Shown: one piece after another, positions 32,060 through 43,673 of the stretch
Layout of the letters: every line of letters starts with the position of its first letter
How positions within the stretch are numbered: position 1 is the first letter of the stretch
Origin: Tetrapyrgos nigripes
Taxonomy: Eukaryota; Basidiomycota; Agaricomycetes; Agaricales; Campanellaceae
NCBI GenBank assembly: GCA_013368315.1
Contig: JAACJM010000281.1
Location: 41,182 to 105,181, forward strand
Direction of reading: 5' to 3'
Length of the DNA: 64,000 nt
Made by a program: the position numbers and the translations under genes
The notes under the pieces: model-generated
What the model was told of the DNA's origin: nothing
Databases searched by the model: none
Seen by the model: only the letters and a program-made list of their open reading frames with translations

Positions 32060-34998
32060 CTAGTAGAACATGTCCCAATGTTGACCCAAAAAATACGGCA
32101 TTGCACTTACAGCGTCTGAGGTGTTCCCACTACCACTTTGAAGGTCCCGAGGGGCTGTGGTTTCAGCAGGCAGTTTCTCTTTCTCCTTCTCCTTCTTTTC
32201 TCCGTCTCGCAACCTGATGTTCCTCTCCTCCATTTCTGCTCTGTTCCTTTCCTCAGCTTCTCTCTCTTTCGCCTCCATCTTCTCCTGAATGCTGACCTTG
32301 GCAGCCTGTTGTCGCTTGTAGCGCAACATGATTTCTTTTGCCGGGGTCACCACATCGCCACTTGTACTATCAGCTACTGCAGAAGGACTCAGCACACAAT
32401 CTCTAGAACGATCTTTCGACCTCAGCTTTGATCCAGACGACGATGAGAGGTCTCTAGAACTTGACACACCGAGTGAAGGCTTTAACGTTGAGCCAAAGGT
32501 GCTGGCTAACAGTGGTGGAGCATGAGGACTCTTCAGAGGCGTCGGAGAAAGTGGTAATATCGGCGGAGCATATGAAGCATACGTCGTATTCTGTCGAGGT
32601 GATGGAATGGTCTGGTCGTCTAAAACAGGCAGCAGCGAAGTCTTTCCCAAATTCGGGCCACATGACTGACCTTGATTTCCTAACGGTTTTCAGTGAAGAA
32701 TGTTTCGTTGCCGTTTATCCTTGTCCTTCCCTTTATCGTCTTTGCCTTCTGCTCTGTCCCGAAGTCTTGTTAGCGAAGCACTTTTCACCAAGCCGAAACC
32801 ACGCTCTTTAGAACCTTCATCATCAGACGTTGCTGCTCCTCTCAAATCTCTCACACTTCCAGCCACCTTGATCCGCTCCATACTCTTCTCCTTCAGCATC
32901 AATCTTTCAGCCTCCCATTCTCTCCAACGTTCCTGGCCTTTCTGGATGTCCAAGAGAGCCACATTGTCCTTTTCCTTGCGTTGTATGGCGTATCACCCTA
33001 TCGTCCCTCGTGTGCATTAACCTCTTCTCTCTATCATAGAAAGGACGAGCTGCATGACCCTCACTTTCACTTGCGCTGCCTGCGCTCGTTACCCAGGAGG
33101 AGCAGGTTTAGAGAGTAGTTGTTTGAGTGAGACTCCCATCCCTGGTGACGGTGGACCGTTGATATGCGCATGCAGACGCGGCTGAGAACGAGGAGGTGAA
33201 CTCGTATGAGAACCAGTGTGGTGTGCCTGAGGGGGAGTTGTTGTGAGAGAAGGTGCTTGCGAAGAGGAGAGCGTGCGACTACTGGTTGCCTGCACAGGCG
33301 GATTTACGCTCGGTGATGTTGATGATCAATTAGGAAGAACTCGTGATGAAGAAGATTGTTGGGTCTGTGCTGAGGTTGATTGATTGTTCAAGGTCGGGAC
33401 GAGATAAAAGAGAGGTCAGACTTACTGCTTTTGGTCGAAGCAGATGACCCCATAGTGACAGACAGCTTCGAAATGGAAGCCTTGACTGTTGCACTCGATC
33501 CAGCTCTATCCCTCGCTCTCGACCCATTACGACTATCTAGGCTTTCCTTTCCTAATTCATCCTTCTTCCCATCTTCGCTTTGCATTAATTCATCCTTCTT
33601 CCTATCTTTGCTTTGCATTCCCACCTTCGGTAAGTTTCTTCTAGGTGATATCATCCGACTGTTGTTAGGACTACCAAATGGACTTGATTTGGCTGTCATG
33701 GAATTTCCAGCGCCAATGTTGGTGTTGGTTTTACTTGAAACTCTGTCGCGAGTGGCAGAAGATGAAGAAAGTGAGAGATTAGAAGTAGCCTTCCTAATAT
33801 CCCTGCTGTCCGGAGAAGCCGGAGGAATAGGGACAGGCAAAGGAGAGTCCTTCCGATGGCGCGGAGAACTGGCAGGCAAAGGAGAAGTGCGTGATGATCT
33901 TGAATGAGAACGTGAATTAGAACTAGAGGCCGATACAGGTGAGCTAGAACAGGCTGGAGAAGTTGGATTAGCGGATAAACAATCTGGACTTGATATCGAT
34001 GGATTAGGTGGAGAAGATAGTGATTTAGACGGAGGAGGTCGTGCACGAGGTCTTAAAGGTTGCAAAGGTCGTGAATTGCCACCTTCTCCATTAGCATTGG
34101 GAGTGAAATGCAAAGGAATGGCAGAAGGTGTAGAGGTCGAGAATGACGAAGGGAATTTATCGTCTAGTCCCGAAGTAGTGGGCTGGGCAGATGATTCGTT
34201 GGAAGTATGAAGGTCACCGTGACGAGGAAAGCTGGTCGTATGTGCAGTGGGAGCGGAGAGTTCAGAGCTAGTTTCAGAGATGATAGGAATGGCAGTGGAC
34301 TGGGACGCAAGAAGCGTATGGTTTGAAGATATAGAAGATTGAGAAATATGAGACGAAGCGTAGGAATACGTCCCAGATGCTTGTGAGCTGCGGGATGGGA
34401 AATAAGACGAAGTAGGTGAGCCTGAAGTCAACGTGTAAGTAATTTCTTGGAACACTGATGCAGAAGAGAGTCATCACTGGAACTCCTGCTTAGGGTATTA
34501 AAACAGACCCATAGCCTGACTTTACGGCACTCCATCAGTTTGTTCACCAGTACTGGCGTCATCGCCTAGGTCATCGCTAGAAGCTTCATTACTTCCTCCC
34601 CCGAGATCATCAACTGGATGGTCGTGATAGGCTCTCTCTTTTTGAAAGGGTTTAGGATTTGTTGTGGGAAGTGGTGGTTCGTTATCAGCAAAGCTCTTCT
34701 GACTGTAGTTACTCGCCGTTGACACAGAGCTGAGTCTGTTGAGGTTTAAAGCTGCACCTGTATCTAAACGTGGATTCGGAGGCAGACGAGCTGGAGGCAG
34801 ATGGGGGCTAGTTGATGGAGATATCGTCGTCTTTGGCAAACGAGGATTAGATCCAAAAGCATTGCCCGGAGAGAGCAACCGTGTGGAAGCAGTCGACCTG
34901 GTTGCTGACTTGGGTGAACTGGATAATTGAGACCCGGAGGCAGATCTTGGAGACGTGCTCGTTGTTTTCAGATAACTCGAGGAGGCTGAAGTGGACAT
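32060..34998 (-). CDS. Ser/Pro-rich, low-complexity protein (function unknown)
   Basis: Four long open stretches follow each other on the minus strand. 34998-34522 starts MSTSASSSYLKTTSTSPRSA. 34455-33388 is very Ser-rich with SPLPVPIPPASPDSRD. 33295-33089 ends with SPGMGVSLKQLLSKPAPPG. 32962-32690 contains QERWREWEAERLMLKEKSME, and 32650-32060 contains EIMLRYKRQQAAKVSIQEKM followed by a charged coiled-coil-like KEREAEERNRAEME. Small gaps between them look like introns. This is the build of a cytoplasmic, disordered fungal regulatory protein with a C-terminal helix. No domain is recognised. The start at 34998 is chosen because the Ser-rich pattern begins there and an upstream ATG at 35109 overlaps the opposite-strand ORF. 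Confidence 0.5.
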
Positions 34999-35077
34999 AA
35001 CGCGTGGGCGAGAAATATTGACACTTCGACTCGAAGACGGGCTACAATGCTCTATTGTTATGCTTTTCCTTGCCACC

Positions 35078-35455
35078 ATGGGCAGATACGACCTCTTCCT
35101 AGCTGACAATTACGGAGGTGATGATAGTCAAGATCCTGTTCCTGCCCCAGGGAAGACAAAAACTCTTTCGTTCTCTGACGATGACACTCAAGCTGTGTCT
35201 CTCGAATCCCTCAATACCGTCACTCCCAAATACCTCCTAGACATGGCTCGCAATAAGGAATATATTCCTTTGTCCATGTTTCTGACTGAATCCCTGGACC
35301 TCGTCAGACTCGGCTCTACCTTATCGTTCTCAAAGAAGAGGGATAGCTCAACGAGAGTGTTAGATGTGGTGAATTCAGGATTTCGAGATGAAGATTCACT
35401 TTCCAAAGATGAATGGCTGACAGCGTACACCGCATTTCGGGAAATTAGCCTTTAA
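35078..35455 (+). CDS. 125-residue ORF with consensus start context (unknown)
   Basis: The ATG at 35078 sits in gccaccATGG, the best Kozak context seen in the window. The peptide is acidic at first (ADNYGGDDSQDP), then SLESLNTVTPKYLLDMARNK, EYIPLSMFLTESLDLVRLGS and a C-terminal half ending WLTAYTAFREISL at 35455. The frame is open throughout. It starts only 80 bases from the Ser-rich gene on the other strand. I do not recognise the family; the pattern recalls small ORFs that accompany fungal mobile elements, but that is an impression only. Confidence 0.4.
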   Translation: MGRYDLFLADNYGGDDSQDPVPAPGKTKTLSFSDDDTQAVSLESLNTVTPKYLLDMARNKEYIPLSMFLTESLDLVRLGSTLSFSKKRDSSTRVLDVVNSGFRDEDSLSKDEWLTAYTAFREISL

Positions 35456-35673
35456 ATCATGAATCCTAGACCAAGCACTACAACACTGACATCTTCGACG
35501 CCAAACTTCATCTGGCTTCTCACGTTATATCGTCTTCTACCCATCCCTCTACTGGTCCAATCGTCATCCAAGACAGGTTCCTATACTTTGAATCCCATCG
35601 CAGACAATTCCTCAAAGAATGGCATAGTATATCGTATCAAAGCTGGATATACCGTCTTCCAGATTCCCATCAC

Positions 35674-35885
35674 CTAAAAAGAGAATGCATGAGAAGCTGG
35701 AACCCAAGTTTGGTTGACACCACGTACTCTGCACACCTGGCCAAGAGGACAAATATAGCCCTTGGCATCACTACCCGACGGATGACCGTCCTGGTGAAGA
35801 TAGGTCCTGACTTGCAGCATCGTACCGTCAATAAATCCACCACAAAACTGAGAAAGCTGGATTTCATCTTCTCTATCAGGCGCCT
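35674..35885 (-). other. Peptide joined to the eIF3a relic, possibly a calcium-channel (CCH1-like) fragment
   Basis: After KALVSAVKDERKAPDREDEI the open frame changes character to QLSQFCGGFIDGTM, DAKGYICPLGQVCR and NQTWVPASHAFSF. The CGGFID..GYICPLGQVC pattern recalls the extracellular loop of fungal Cch1-type voltage-gated calcium channels, but only about 50 residues are present and no membrane segment follows. It may equally be chance readthrough. Confidence 0.25.
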
Positions 35886-37153
35886 TCCTCTCATCCTTAA
35901 CGGCACTAACCAAAGCTTTCAACTTTTCCTTCTGCTGTTCCTCTTGCTCCTTCTCTTCTTCTTGATCTTTCTCACCCTCTTCCAGTACTTTCAACTGATT
36001 ATACAAACAAAGCGCTACATTGCCTCGTCCTAATCAACTCGGACAATGTCGGTTGCACATTTCCTCTACTCCTAACTCCACTTCCACTTGCCCCAGCAAC
36101 CGCAGCAGACGACGACGACGTGCCCGCAGCTGCACACACACCAACAAAGTCCTCATTGACACTCCCAAATGGCTCATCGATGAGTATGATACATCCCTCC
36201 AAATGATCCACACGGACATTCAACTCTCCACGACACGTACATCCCATGATGCAGGCTTTGACTTGAGTTTCATTATACGTCCCAGGGACACCTGCATCTC
36301 TCAGGCGCGATGAGTGAGAGGAGGTTATTGATTTTAATTGAAGAGTAAATTTGGCTGAGATGGGAAAGAAGACGGGAGAGGAGGACTTGGTGGAGGAGAG
36401 GGAGGAAGGTGCGTAAGTGGGATCAGAGGTCGAGGACAGTGTTTTGAGAAGAGGAGCGATAGAAGAACATAAGGGGGTCAAAGGTTATTTCAAGGATGTT
36501 ATAGAGCTGTTTGACATGCAGTGGTGAGATTTCGAGGACGTCACGAGAGGTGTATTGTATTCATCAGCATATAGCTAGAAACCAAAAGAGAAAGAAAGGT
36601 GACTTACCGCATCCTTGAGCAACCCAGTACAGGTAGGCGTTTTTGTGAGACCAAGCAACAAAGTGAGACGAGTAGCTCTGCCTTTAGCCTCCTCCTCATC
36701 GGTCTGAAGACCGACAGGTATGGCGAGAGCACTGACGAGCACCTGTCCAGCGAGCTTACTCAACTCTTCATCTGATTTCCCGCCGATGGTTGTCACTACA
36801 GTGTAGTACTTGCCTCAAGCAACCGAGAGAGGTGAGGTATCTGTCGAGGCTGGTGATGGGTTTGTCACGTAGGATGGTGGAGACGGTTAGGCAGAGGAGT
36901 GGACTTGAGAAACGAAGGCGTAGAAAGGCTGCGGTATGGCCCAAAAGAAACATTAGCTTTTGCTGCTTCGAAAACACGAGATGAGCACAAAAAGAAGTGA
37001 AAACTCACCGATATCGAGAACCATTCTATAGGCCGCAACCCACACTCTTTCACCGGGACTCCAAAACTCTTTCTCTTTGTCCATGCCTTTCTTCAAAGCC
37101 TTTGCACTCTCTTCATTGTCCTTCTTCCCTCCACTCGCAGGCCTCTCACCCAT
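35674..37153 (-). pseudogene. eIF3a fragment (translation initiation factor 3 subunit a)
   Basis: eIF3a is the largest scaffold of eIF3. On the minus strand from about 37153 come WVAAYRMVLDIG (37040-37010), then a diverged stretch. An exon at 36796-36604 follows with GGKSDEELSKLAGQVLVSAL, AIPVGLQ and RLTLLLGLTKTPT. Then 36481-36020 gives CSSIAPLLKTLSS, GTYNETQVKACIMGC, RGELNVRVDHLEG and QPTLSELIRTR, and 36006-35890 gives EEQQKEKLKALVSAVKDERK. This order matches the PCI-containing middle of fungal eIF3a as I know it. The long helical C-terminus is missing and replaced by an unrelated peptide in the same frame (see next entry). Frame changes and the missing ends make it a relic. Confidence 0.65.
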
Positions 37154-37802
37154 ACCACTCCTCTAGACGCACCACCGACAAGAATAATGCCCTGCTTTGC
37201 AGCTCCAAGTAACACATACTTTGCATCCGAGGTCCCAGAAGGGTTTAGGATTCGGCGTGGCTGGAGGAAGAATAGATGGATGATGGGGCTATTTCTTTCC
37301 AGCAGCCGACCCAAGTGGTGCAAGCGATTTGGGCGAGCTAAGAGAGAGATTGACGGGTTTCTTGAGCGATGTGTGACATGGTGGTACAGCAAGTTCTGGA
37401 ATAAAGCTGCCGCTGATGATAGTGATGTTGCAAGTGTACTTGATCGAGGAGAACGAGGAGTCGGTGTCAGGGGTCGCGGACTCGACGGCGGCTCGTACTC
37501 TTTGTTGGTCGAGTCTTCTGCTCTTAAGACTTCAATGGAAAGTGCTTGAGGTATATATGAGGCCTCCAAGGCGATTTGAAGATGCAAGAGAGATCTGAGG
37601 AGTTGAGAGGTGGGTTTGGGTGAAGGCGTTGTTGTTGTTGTTGGAGTGTTTGCTGCTGACGACGCTGAGGGTATCTCAGGCAGACCAATGGTGAGAATTG
37701 CTTGTAAATGTTCATCTTTACATCTCGATGAGAAGGATAATCCCTATTGTTTTTTGTAGGACACACACCGAAAAACGGTTGTGATCTATCGGAATCCTCC
37801 AA
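37093..37802 (-). other. Unidentified coding-like stretch upstream of the eIF3a relic
   Basis: Two overlapping open frames exist. 37802-37524 is Gln-rich around 37640 from a gttgtt run, and 37587-37093 contains LRAEDSTNKEYEPPSSPRPL and DAKYVLLGAAKQGIILVGG. Codon use looks protein-like, but no family is recognised and the link to the eIF3a exons is unclear. Confidence 0.25.
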
Positions 37803-39310
37803 GTCGTCTAGCCATTTATCAGGATCCGCTTTGTCTTCTGAAGGGAATTGGCATTTGGGACCTGGACGTTGAGCTCTGCAGTGGTGAAAAGTTCTTCAAA
37901 TGTCGAGCTCATCGTCGCAGACAACGTCCAGCGTCGGAAAAGAGTAAGTTGTGGCTGTGCAGCGGAACACTGCTGGATCAAAGCTCAGTCGGTGTGGACG
38001 CAATGTCCCATCGAAACGACCAGTGGCCTCTCACCGTCGATGTATTCCTGAACCACCCGAGGACCTTCACCTTCAAAACAGGTCTTGTCGTTACGCATAA
38101 CGACTGTTCGTTTGATCTCGGGCATGTCACCAAGGGAGCCATGTGCTAGAATGTCTTGAAACAGAGCTTGCCCTGAAAAGCTGGCTACGGGATATATGTC
38201 CCGCATCTAGTGCACAGTATTGGGCTGAAATGCCTGTGGCCCGAAGGGCAAATCCACGAGAAAGTTCCATGTCATCTCTCAGGTTGATGTCGGGTGTTGT
38301 GACAAACAATACCAGTATGTAGCCCCAAGGAAGCAGTGACAGGTAGCCTATCGCGTAGAGGAACGTAAAATGCAGGCATGGGGTGGTTGCGAGGGCTTCG
38401 GGAATGAACTGCAACATTCTGGATGCCATAGCTTAAAGCATATGGTTTCTACGGAGAGGCAAACGTCTGATAGGTGGATGGGCGAATGCGAGCAGTATTC
38501 TGAGTATCATCTCTGATATCAGCAAACATGCTGGCGATTTCTATCGTATCTATCTCTTCTGAGAAAGCTCTTCCCGAAGCCTCGAAAAACTTGAAGGATT
38601 TCCTGTGATCTCCAACAGCTATAGTCCGAACAGAAGTCGACTGCAACGCAAAGCATGGCTTCCCATTTCGAGAAGTGGGCAGTCGAAGTCAGTGAGAAGA
38701 TCATGCAGGACCCGACGCCCATTGAAGTGAGAATGAAAGGAAAAATAGATGCCTTCTGTCCAATGTGGGAACAACATACGAGTTTTGTGTTGAGTTGTCG
38801 ACCTATGATGGGGTCGCATTCAAGTTGCGGCACTAGTCAAGGAGCAGGGATTGGTGATGTTGCTTTCTTCATTGTCACCACTTCATTTTCTATTCCAGCA
38901 GGTGGTAAATTGTCTGCAAACTCGGTCAGCATTGCCGCACGCTCTGCAACGTGTATTAACCCCACATTCAACGGTATCATAATGAAGGGGCATTTGGACC
39001 CCCGCCGACAAAAGGTGAGGTGATAAGAAAGGGTGACGGCCACTGTGTTGTCAAAACATGCAGAGCCAGACTCTTCAATGCGAATAAACTGATTTGGTCC
39101 TGTGCTGACGTCTGCGTGACTCTGAACTCAGAGATCGAGGCGTCCATGCAATAAGCGTCAGTGTCAAACGCCTCTAAATGCTGATTACAATACAGAAAAG
39201 CACTGTGGTATGCATTTTTCTGGGGGTCACTGAGCTCAGCTTTTGCAGTGATATCGTGGACAATACTCTTGTAAGCATTGCTGCTGTTGGACTTGGATCG
39301 CTGATACGGG
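37803..39310 (-). pseudogene. Decayed coding region of unknown family
   Basis: Several minus-strand frames read like protein: 39310-39045 is open without an ATG and contains SNAYKSIVHDITAKAELSDP and HLEAFDTDAYCMDASI. 39043-38837 contains LTEFADNLPPAGIENEVV. 38646-38455 contains HRKSFKFFEASGRAFSEEID and EIASMFADIRDDTQNTAR. 38206-37985 contains DMPEIKRTVVMRNDK and RPLVVSMGHCVHTD followed by a stop. They may be exons of one gene with lesions. No domain is recognised. The region lies just outside the left inverted arm. Confidence 0.35.
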
Positions 39311-39659
39311 GTTGGATATGGTCTATTTAGATAGAATTAATATAAGCCCACGTAGAAAAATGGGCCCAAATACCCTCTGCTTGACATCTTTCAATTTCAT
39401 GCAAGGTGAATAAACATGACGAGGGGGTAGGAGTGAAGCCTGAAAAATTTGTCAGCGAATTCATTGTTCCACAGAAATAAGAGAAAGACTGCCGAGTAAA
39501 GGAGACGTAGACCTACCAAAATGATGTGTGCAAACATCCTCAATCTGGTCAAGGTGTTAAAGTTGCCCAGAGAAATATCTGTATGACTAAAAATTGGTGA
39601 TAGTAGCAAGAAAAATCTGAAAAGGACGTACCGATATGGATTCCAGTCACCTCTTGCCT

Positions 39660-41790
39660 TGGTCGGTGGAGGTCGTAGATCTTTCAGAAAATCCATGACT
39701 GTTTGTCTGACCGTACAGAAGATCCATAACTTTGTGTCATGGGGGTCAGCAAAGCTAACCGTTCTGTAGATCATAGCACCACCGGCATCAATGGGTCTCT
39801 TAGTCTGCAATCTTTAGACGTTTATATCGATTATACCACTGGCATCAAATCAATTAGCCAGTAGCCTGGAGACAGATATCAGTCAGTCATTCACAAAGAA
39901 AGCCGAGAAAGACGTACCCAACCGATGAACGCAGTTGACGATCTCGTCCAAAGTGCTGATATTGCCAAAAATTCAGAATGCGGTCTGTAAAGACGGAAGT
40001 GTGTGGCCAACTGAGTTGGCTATAGATACAGAACTGAGCCTGACTATGGCTCACGACCGACATGCAAAAACGAAAGCAAAGGGACTCGTATAGTCAACAA
40101 AGTTGGCTAAAGGCATGGACCAAGCCTGTGTCGAGTGCTGACCAACCCAGGACTCATGCAGTGAGTAAGATAAAAGTCGCCCAAAGCCTTGAAATTGCCG
40201 ATAGAAACCGGTAAGACTTGAGTGACAGTACTTAGCAAGAAAATGCTGCAAATGACATACCTAGTTGGTTTGTAGTAAACTCCGTTCTTGGCCAGTGTAG
40301 ATAGTAGACCGTATGGAAGATCCACGACTTTTCGTCATGGGGGTCAGCAAAGCTAACCGTTCCATAGATCATAGCAGGAAACACCACCGTCCAGTCCAGT
40401 AGTCCGTAACCTACAGGAAAGCATATCAATAATCATCCAGAAAAGATGCCAAAAAGACGTGCCAAAAAAACATACACAGTTGACGCCCTCAATCTCGCCA
40501 AGTCTTCAGATTGCAAAAAGTCCAGAACGTGATCTGTAAAACGAAAAAGAGGGAGTTGTGTGACCAACCAAGTTGGCTAAAGACACAGGACCAAGCCTGT
40601 GTCAAGTGCTGGCTAAGCCAGGACTCATGCAACAAATAAAACAAAGTCGCTAAAAGTCTTGAAATTGCCGACAGAAACCTGTAAGACTTGAGTGACAGTA
40701 CTTAGCAAGAAAATACTGCAAATGACATACCTAGTGTTGGTTTGTAGTAAACTCCATTCTTGGCCGGTGTAGGTAGTAGACTGTATGGAAGATCCATGAC
40801 TTTTCGTCATGGGGGTCAGCAAAGCTAACCGGTCCATAGATCATAGCAGGAAACACCACCGTCCAGGCCCAGACCGTAATCTACAGGGAAGCATATCAGT
40901 AATCATCCAGAAAAGAAGCCGATAAGACGTGCCAAAAGAACATACACGCCCTCAATCTCGTCAAAGTCTTCAGATTGCAAAAAGTCCAGAACGTGATCTG
41001 TAAAACAAAAAAGAGGGAGTTGTGTGACCAACCAAGTTGGCTAAAGACACAGGACCAAGCCTGTGTCGAGTGCTGGCCAAGCCAGGACTCACGCAACGAA
41101 TAAAACAAAGTCGCCAAAAGTCTTGAAATTGCCTGTAAGACTTGAGTGACAGTACTTAGCAAGAAAATACTGCAAATGACATACCTAGTTGGTTTGTAGT
41201 AAACTCCGTTCTTGGCCGGTGTAGGTAGTAGACCATGGAAAATCCACGACTTTTTGTCATGGGGGTCACCAAAGCTAACTGTTCCATAGATCATAGCAGG
41301 AAACACCACCGTCCAGTCCAGTAGTCCGTAAACTTCATAGAAGTACATCAATAATCAATAGTCATCGAGAAAGGAAGCCAAAAAAGACATACAAAAAATG
41401 TACACAGAGTTGACGCCCTCAATCTCGCCAGTCCTCAGATTGCAAAAAGTCCAGAACGCGATCTGCAAAATGAAGACAAGGGAGTAGTATGGCCAACCAA
41501 GTTGGCTTAAAGACACAGGACCGAGCCTGTGTCGAGTCCTGGCCAAGCCAGGACTCACGCAGCAAAGAAGATGATGGGAGACGCGGAGAACGACTCGTCA
41601 ATAATTCGATGGACAGTCACATGGTCACATGCCACTACATCATCAGCACTTATTAATTATTCTTTTAAAGTTTACTATCACCTCTCTTCCTCATATCGTC
41701 AAGTCCTGGCTTAGTCCAGCACTTAGCACTGACTAGGTTTTGGTGCTTCTATTACTGACTTGGTCAGAACCTACCCCACAAATCCTTTTA
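39660..41790 (-). repeat. Left inverted arm with four tandem units
   Basis: On the minus strand, unit boundaries can be set at the word gtgagtcctgg or its variants (ggactcac/ggactcat on the plus strand) near 41550, 41089, 40621 and 40151. Each unit reads as three exon-like blocks with GT..AG gaps. One encodes DRVLDFLQSEDFDEIEG or, in another frame, IAFWTFCNLKT. A second encodes VVFPAMIYGTVSFADPHDEK. A third encodes VSVGNFKTFGDFVLF. The summed exon length of one unit (about 248) is not a multiple of three. Past the last unit the frame continues through RPPPTKARGDWNPYR and an exon ending VMFIHLA at 39397. No family is recognised. Confidence 0.7.
41590..41770 (-). repeat. Inner-end block L of the left arm
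   Basis: Read on the minus strand: gaccaagtcagt, then cctagtcagtgctaagtgctg, then aagccaggacttgacgatatg, and about 90 further bases to ttattgacgagtcg. It pairs in inverted orientation with block R (49917-50100) and more distantly with block M (47305-47460). The reverse strand contains CACTGACTAGG, reminiscent of CACTA-type ends, but similarity extends past it on both sides, so the actual transposon end is not fixed. Confidence 0.65.
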
Positions 41791-41814
41791 TGCTTCTTAA
41801 CAATACTTCACACC

Positions 41815-43351
41815 ATGACAGTGAGTCTCCTAATTACGCTCCTAATATTCTGACCTACAGCTTTATTTAGAACGTTGTGGTCAATTGCAAGCCTCCTCAT
41901 CTCAGTGCGCTCCGCAGAAAGGATCTAGATCTCCTTCTCCTTCTCCATACTGTTCCACCGGTTCTAATTTCTTCCCCCCCACCCACTTTATCAAGGAAAA
42001 TGCCAGCCGCAAATGTCCGCGCAGCTTTGCGTGCATGGAATCCACCAGAACAATTCAAGTCTGGGATGGCAAGGACTGGTATGACACCCGAGCACCTCTC
42101 AATACTTTGCTCGAGACTGGTGGTTTGTGTGTGAAGAAAGATTCTGTATGTGAATGGATCCAATATGTCAAGGATACTCGAGAGGAGGCCTCCAACAATC
42201 ACGAAGACGAAGACGAAGACGATGAAGATGAAGATGAAGATGAAGAGGGCGATGAGGATGACAGAGGACGAAGAGGATGAAGAGGACGATGAGGACAACG
42301 AAGATGACGAGCCCGTTCGAAAAGGCCCTTTCGAAATTTTTTCTTGCTTGCACAAAGTATGCAGCAGTTGCTTAGTGTTGTCGCTTCGTATTTATATATT
42401 CTGCCCTAGGATAACAGAATTGTGAATTTACCAGAAGACCTAGCCAAAGCTGTTCCAGATGAATATCTTGCCTATTACACCAGTCCTCTGGTTCCCGTTT
42501 TCATGGTGCCAATCCGTGACTCAGCTAAACCAGCTGACCCCACCCATCTTCATCTCCACCCAAAAGACTTCAATCTTCCAACAAAGCTCGATTATTTCCA
42601 GGTGAGCGCTGTCATGCATTATCCGTCTTTTATGTCCTTAGCGCTGATTCCCTCACCTTTCAGACAGTTGTAGACGTGCTCGGTCTGGAAGAACTCGCGC
42701 ATATTTCATCTCATCAGAGAGAACTCAAAAAATTCTGGGCATCACACCGATGTCAGTTTTCTCTGTGTTTATTGTCCCTGATATGCTAATATACGAATAG
42801 TTTCCATTTCAATGGATTGACGACTCTCCGTGCGCCGGATGTGATAAAACTGACCAAAAACATGTTGTCTACTTTTCCATATGTGATTGTATGAAGACGA
42901 TCTGGCATCGAGTAAGTGGTTGTTACTAACAGTAGGCCAATGATTTTCTGAAGAGTGAATAAGCATTGCCTGGAGGAGAAGCTTTCCCGGTTTTACGGGC
43001 TTTACGGGTTTAAACTTGCGAAAGTTCTGATTTGTGAGTTACTGAGTCTTTCTTCCTTCGTTGCTATTCCAGAAATATTTATTTTTAAATCCTTACTCTT
43101 ATCCGTCAGGTCGACACTGCGACCAGTACCTTGTGAGGACCCAACGAATCCGCCTTATCCATCGAGCTTGGTTTGGAAATCAGCAGTACTTTGAAAACGG
43201 CCAGGCTTTTGTCAAGCAGAAGAAGAAGAACAGTGAGCGCCAGAAAGCAAGGAACAGAGAAAGGTTCAGAAAGCGGCAGAGGAAGGGAAAGGGGAAGGTG
43301 GCAAAGAAGGCCAATCCTGGTGGAGAAGAGTCAATGGATCACAAGGACTAA
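41815..43351 (+). CDS. Acidic/zinc-knuckle-like protein inside the composite (possible MYND-type)
   Basis: The start ATG at 41815 is followed by a 40-base intron (41821-41860). Exon 2 runs LYLERCGQLQASSSQ..VWDGKDWYDTRAPLNTLLETG and then a long Asp/Glu run (42200-42310) in which one frame change occurs. Further exons give GPFEIFSCLHK, LPEDLAKAVPDEYLAYYTSP, TVVDVLGLEELAHISSHQRE, then DDSPCAGCDKTDQ..YFSICDCMKTIWHR (42825-42910). The last exon gives RHCDQYLVRTQRIRLIHRAW and a Lys/Arg-rich tail ending at 43351. The Cys/His pattern C-x2-C..C-x-C..W-H..H-C resembles a MYND-type zinc finger, but spacing is not canonical. It is convergent with the Tnp2 gene and lies within the arms, so it is probably an accessory gene of the element. 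Confidence 0.5.
42195..42310 (+). repeat. GAA/GAC trinucleotide-rich tract (acidic run)
   Basis: This is a run of gaagacgaagacgaagatga-type codons encoding 30 or more Asp/Glu residues. It is prone to slippage; one frame change lies inside it. Confidence 0.8.
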
Positions 43352-43673
43352 ACAGACAGTCAGGTGAATAGTGATGGCGAGATGTATCTTCTTGTACTAA
43401 GTCAAATGAAACGATCTTAAAAATGTTCACATGTACATCACTAAAAATGCTTGTCTCATGCATGAAAAATAAGATGCATTTGCAATTGGTCAAGTACAGA
43501 AATCTACCATGTACAGTTCTACAACAGTACTGTAAAATTGTCCTAGCCATTCCAAACATCTTCATCGGAATCAGAAAGACCACCCCGACTCACTTTTTTC
43601 AAAGACGTTTTCAAAGGTGAAGCTACAAACCCCCAGATGAGCATTATAGATGACGATGCACCAGTACCAGGAG
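43352..43673. other. Convergent spacer
   Basis: This lies between the 3' ends of the plus-strand zinc-knuckle-like gene and the minus-strand Tnp2 transposase. The last Tnp2 exon ends near 43686 at a donor (gtaagtacc), so a further short exon could lie in 43580-43660. Nothing else is seen. Confidence 0.3.

Noticed and set aside
33380..33907. Plus-strand ORF rich in Leu and Ser
   Set aside because: Antisense of the Ser-rich minus-strand gene; no motif.
42168..42355. Minus-strand ORFs with VFVFVIVGG-like hydrophobic runs
   Set aside because: Antisense of the GAA/GAC acidic run of the plus-strand gene.
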